Assembly: GCA_006176705.1 (NCBI GenBank)
Contig: QRFJ01005059.1
Location: forward strand, 1-64,000
DNA from: Cocos nucifera
Lineage: Eukaryota; Streptophyta; Magnoliopsida; Arecales; Arecaceae
Length of the DNA: 64,000 nucleotides
Direction of reading: 5' to 3'
Under the pieces are notes generated by a model that did no database searches, was not told the origin of the DNA, and saw nothing but the letters and a program-made list of their open reading frames with translations. Positions 59,646-64,000 of this stretch are shown in pieces. The position numbers and the translations under genes are program-made. Numbering within the stretch: position 1 is the stretch's first letter; each line of letters starts with the position of its first letter.

Positions 59646-60852
59646 TTCATCCTTAATCAAAAATAACAAAACTTATTTTCTGCAAAACCCTAGATCCTAA
59701 AACCCTAGAATTTTATATACATATTTTGTTTATGAACCCTAAACATAATTAAAAATTAAAATTATGAAATATATTAGGTCTAAAATTGAGAATTTTCATA
59801 TCTAAGACATATTCATAAAATTGGGTTTGGACTTGGGTAGCTCAATTAGGTCTAGCGATTGATCAAACTGAATCAAGAGTTAGTTTGGTGGGATCAAGAG
59901 TACTTAAATTGACCAACCTAATAGGATTAAGTCTGAGTCAAGGTTGAGTCACATGAGTGATCGATCGAGTTAAGACCTAATTAGGCTCAGTGGTTAGAGT
60001 CTGGATTGTAGGCTAACCTGATTGGTTCTAGCTCAATAATTTGGTGTCTAAGGTAGGTTTGGTAGATACGATCAACTGGTTTTTAATTTGGAGCTACTCA
60101 ACTCAAATGCATTCTTGTCAAGTTAATGGCATATCCCTTCCACCGATCTCACTTATCTGCCCATATTTATCGGCCTAGTCCTGATCTAAGGTGGCTAACA
60201 ATTCGAGCTGACCCATGCCACTAGGTTAGTCATAATGGTTATGGCTATGTCAAGTCAAGTTTAAAGAGACCTAAATCAAATCTTCTTAAGAAAAGATTAA
60301 GTCTAAGTTCTTCCATCATTGTAGATGTGCGGGCCCTTACCGGGGTTGATTATTCTCGACTGATCACAATGGTTCAGTTGCACGGAAAAGATGCAAGCAT
60401 GTCTATTAGGCATTGGATGCTACGAACTGGAGGATGGATTAGGCTCAATATTCTAGATATGATGAGAGACCAAATTAGGAATCCAATCTATGCAAATGGT
60501 GGGTCTAACTTAACTAAGGAGTGGATCAATATTTCAGGCACGGTGAGATTCATGAATTAGAGATCAAGTCTGGGTGCACCATGATTAGAGACTCATTGAA
60601 CAAGAGTTGTTCACTCATTGGCTAACCTATCACCAATAACTGTTAGATGAGGTGATGAGTCAGTTGGTGGGACTGTACCATCCACTAGAAATCAATAATC
60701 GTAGAGTTTTTTGCATCTCTACAGAGAAAGTATAGGGATCCAAGAAAATAGTGGAAGCTAATTTATTTAAAAATCAAACTCCTAAATAAATTGGTCAAGT
60801 CTTAATTATAAAATCTAACTAGAAACTTTGACTCTCTACAAGAAAAAGAAAA
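59646..60852 (+). other. A4 leader, second part, with candidate intron 60053-60842
   Basis: Donor-like TCTAAG|GTAGGTTTGG (intron from 60053), CTAAC at 60815-60819 and CTCTACAAG ending at 60842 mirror the A1-A3 layout before the gag ATG at 60853. The donor has one change (GTAGGT). Confidence 0.55.
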
Positions 60853-61691
60853 ATGTCTGCATCCAACCCACAAGCCCATATCCTGGACACCCATAGACTG
60901 ACTAGACCCAATTACAAGGATTGGCTCTGAAACTTCAAAATTATTTTGGATTTCGAGAAGTTGACTCATTTATTGGACCAGGATCCTCCAACCTTACTAG
61001 CTCGTTCGTCCACTGAACAGAGAGCATCTCTTGATAAGTGAATGGATGACGATAATAAGGCCAAATACTACATATTGGGCTCAATATCTGATGAGCTTCA
61101 GTGCCAACATGAAGATATCAAGACTGTCCACCAAATGTCGGCTCACCTGCAAGAGTTGTTTGTGAACAGAGTCGCACAGCCAAATATTAGGTTACTAAAT
61201 GACTGTTTAAGACTAAAATACATGATGGGCAGTCAGTCCAAGATCATTGTCTAATGATGATCAAGGACGTGGAAGAGCTTGAGAAGCTCAGAGTGAAGTT
61301 AGATCAGGATCTATAGAATGATATAATTATGCAATCCTTGACTGATGCATATGGGTAATTCATCATAAACTACCATATGCATAAACTTTAGAATACTCTG
61401 ATCGAGCTTATGAATATACTGGTTACTGTTGAGCTTTCTATGAAAGATTCTAAAGGCTCAATACTAGCTATGGAATAAATTTCTTCCAAGAGAAAGTCTT
61501 TTGAAAAGAAGAAGAAATCTATAAAAAGGCAGAAGATGAAAGATAGAAAGAAAAAGAAGGTAGTGCTGAAGAAGAAGGCCGCTGACAAAGAAAAGTATTT
61601 CCATGATAATACTAACGGCCATTGAAAGCGAAACTGTTTTACATACCTAGCCACCCTAAAGAATAAGAAGGAGACAGGTCATTCTAGAGGT
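60853..61691 (+). pseudogene. A4 gag, multiple stops
   Basis: ATG at 60853 starts MSASNPQAHILDTHRL. Stops include TGA near 60928 (Arg in A1), TGA near 61040, the family-wide TGA at 61200-61202 and the shared TAG at 61314-61316. The knuckle reads YFHDNTNGH, TGA, KRNC, again without the first Cys. Confidence 0.9.
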
Positions 61692-62840
61692 ATGCTCGTT
61701 ATTGAATCTAACCTTACGATTTCTTTTGCATCCAATTGGGTGCTCGACTTTGGTTCTAATGCTTATTTATGCACTTCCATACAGGATCTTGAGGATAGCA
61801 GAAGGCTGAGGGATGGTGAGATGATCCTACGCATCAAAAATGAAGCAAGGGCTGCTGCTGTGGCCATGGAAACCTACCCTCTTCGACTACCATCTGGTTT
61901 AGATTTAGTACTTAAGGGTTGTTATGATATGCCTGCTGCAAGTAGGAATTTGATTTCTGTTTTATGTTTAGCACAAGAAAGCTATGTAATTAATTTTCTT
62001 AAGGACCATTATAATATTCTTTATGAAAAAAATAAAATTGCAAGTGATTTTCTTATTAACAATCACTACCAGTTACATATTGATGTATCTATCTTTAATA
62101 TCGAGCAAAATGTGAATGCCATAAGATCAAAACAACCCAGGGATAGTTCAAATGATAGGTATCTATGGCACCTAAGGCTAGATCATATAGCAGAAGATCA
62201 GATTAACAAATTGAAGAAAATCGAACTATTGAGTCCGTTGTCTTTTGAGTCATATCCAATTTGCGAATCATGTCTTCATGGCAAAATGACTAAGATCCTA
62301 TTTGTAGGACATGGGGAAAGGGCCACGGATCTACTTGCCCTAGTACATACTGATGTGTGCGGCCCATTTGATGTGCCAGGTAGAGGCAACTTTATCTACT
62401 TTATAATCTTTACCGATGATTTATCTCAGTATAGGTATGTGTATCTTATGAGACACAAGTCTAAAGCCTTTGAAAAGTTTAAGAAATTCATACATGAATT
62501 AGACAAGCAAACTGAAAAATCCATTAAGATTCTTCAATTAGATTGAGGAGGTGAATACCTTAGTCAAAAATTTCTATACTATCTCAAGTAACATAGCATA
62601 GTCTCTCAATGGACTCCACCTGAAATACCTCAACTTAATGAAATTTCAGAACGAAGGAACTGGATCCTATTAGATATGGTCTGATCCATGATGAGCTTCA
62701 TAGACCTTCCTGATTTTCTTTAAGGACATAGTCTATTAACTGCTATATATTTGCTGAATAGGGTTCCCTCTAAAACCGTTCCTACCATACTGTATGAGAT
62801 ATGGCATGGTAAGAAACCAAGTCTGAGTCATCTCAGAATT
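61692..62840 (+). pseudogene. A4 protease and integrase, truncated
   Basis: A 284-codon open stretch (61692-62546) is the longest gag-side pol piece. The protease triad is lost (VLDFGSNAYL). Integrase shows WHLRLDHIAEDQ, CESCLHGKMTK, HTDVCGPFDVP and FTDDLSQYRYV. A TGA at 62544 precedes GGEYLSQKF. Sequence stops at 62840 inside the SHLRI block, where it joins the A6 LTR in opposite orientation. Confidence 0.9.
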
Positions 62841-63576
62841 AATCATTCGATTCAAGTCCAATGTAAAAAATCATAATAGAAACACTTTCTATTATTTCAC
62901 TCTGCCATGGCCATGGACTTATGGACTTGATTCTCATGATCATCATAGGGCTACTCCTCATCTACAGAGGTAGATAGATCTCCTATTGGTGCAATCCAAT
63001 TCCTACAATGAATATGCTATAGCCAACATACACCTTAGGATTTCGAATGGCTAGGAGATCGAGTTATGGTGTAGTCAAACTATAATGCCCTTAAGATGAA
63101 CTGCTGATGCACCTTAGGTCAAAGAACCAGAAACATTACGTAGCTTCAAGCCAATCATTGACGAGAAGGCAGATTTCCTCATGACTGCTCAAGATGGTCA
63201 TGCTCAGTACCCTCATTCTCTAATGAGTACCTGTACTCTCACTCGGAAGTCTCTACACCATAGACTCAAGACTCATATATCTAAAAGAAGCGGTCATACA
63301 CCAACCTTCTGGATCAATCACCATCCTCATGATGATCCTACGGTCGGAAGCATTTTATAAGTTAATAATGAAAATTCATGTCTTAAATTTTCAACTCTTG
63401 AAAATATGAACTATCATTACCATTAACTCAAGAGATGTATCATAGACACTTTTAAATACACACTATGATAGAAAATAATCCATTTTATTATTTATAGTTA
63501 AAATTATAATTTTGTCCTTAGAAGTATATTATAAGTGTCAGCCAATCTGGCTTCTAGGACACACACATGTCTAACA
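62841..63576 (-). repeat. A6 3' LTR, first 736 bp only
   Basis: Minus-strand family A LTR beginning TGTTAGACATGTG at 63576. It stops in the middle of the LTR at 62841, matching A1 at about 561 and A5 at about 58900. The rest is missing because of the junction with A4. Confidence 0.9.
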
Positions 63577-64000
63577 AACTCCAACTTGACTTAAAGCCAA
63601 TTGGATATAAATCTAAGTTCCATCTTCTCAAGGTAGAGTTCGATCTTCTACTGGCCCAACAGCTTTGTAAGTGGGTCTGCCACATTGTCTGTGGAGTCGA
63701 CTCTCTTGACCTCTACATAACCTTTCTCAAGATAATCATAAATGAGGTGGTATCGCCGCTCAATGTACTTAGATTTCTGGTGAGATCTTGACTCCTTAGC
63801 TAGGGCTATGGCACCATTATTATCGCAGTACAGAGAAATGGCATCCGATGGCATCACTTCGATCTCTACAGCAAACTTCTTATACCAGAATGCCTCCTTC
63901 GTAGCTTCTAATGTAGCAATGTACTCTGCTTCCATGGTGAAATCTGCTATCACTGTCAGCTTGAAACTCTTTCAACTGACAGCACCACCATTACACACAA
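63577..64000 (-). pseudogene. A6 copia RNase H end (continues off the right edge)
   Basis: Minus-strand RNase H with ADFTMEAEYIATLEA, YCDNNGAIALAKESRSHQ, SKYIERRYHLIYDYLEK and DNVADPLTKLLGQ, open from 63953 to 63648. AAGTTGGAGTT before the LTR is a variant polypurine tract. Unlike A1 it keeps the tail of RNase H. Confidence 0.9.

Overview
This is plant nuclear DNA made entirely of transposable elements stacked inside one another. I find no host gene, rRNA or tRNA in 64 kb. Plant origin is shown by Ty1/copia pol genes, primer sites matching initiator tRNA-Met (TGGTATCAGAGC), and a CACTA (En/Spm-type) transposon whose transposase gene still has GT-AG introns. The setting looks like the heterochromatic repeat fraction of a large flowering-plant genome. 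A monocot such as a palm is my guess, with low confidence. Family letters A to D are local names given here.

Family A (copia, LTR about 2.3 kb, whole element about 10.4 kb) is present six times: A1 (1-9200, minus, 3' LTR cut by the window edge), A2 (16075-28968, plus), A3 (29939-40406, plus), A4 (54312-62840, plus, broken), A5 (57275-59640, solo LTR, minus, inside A4) and A6 (62841-64000, minus, runs off the right edge). Family B (copia, LTR about 2.8 kb) is B1 (minus, internal region 9201-13621, LTR 13622-16074 plus 28974-29395) and B2 (solo LTR 47450-50266). Family C (copia, LTR about 2.5 kb) is C1 (solo LTR 22505-24988, inside A2) and C2 (minus, in pieces between 29396 and 50460). Family D is a copia 3' end (50484-51999, minus). 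DNA transposons are CACTA1 (42052-47376) and two related CACTA ends (52000-54311).

The nesting can be read from target-site duplications and from split sequences that rejoin. C2 and D are the oldest. B1 sits in the C2 LTR, A2 sits in the B1 LTR and C1 sits in A2, four levels deep. A3 sits in another part of the C2 LTR. CACTA1 and B2 both interrupt C2 pol. A CACTA end interrupts D pol, a second CACTA end lies in the first, A4 lies in the second, and A5 lies in A4.

No element is intact. The A copies share in-frame stop codons (TGA in gag in 4 of 4, TAG between integrase and reverse transcriptase in 3 of 3) and a lost zinc-knuckle cysteine, so the family probably spread as a defective lineage served in trans. 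Other points for follow-up are a candidate leader intron just before gag in all four A copies, a 952-bp gap-free palindrome inside CACTA1, a hairpin minisatellite gained in the B2 LTR, and a dense run of single-base insertions in A3 pol that looks like an assembly error.
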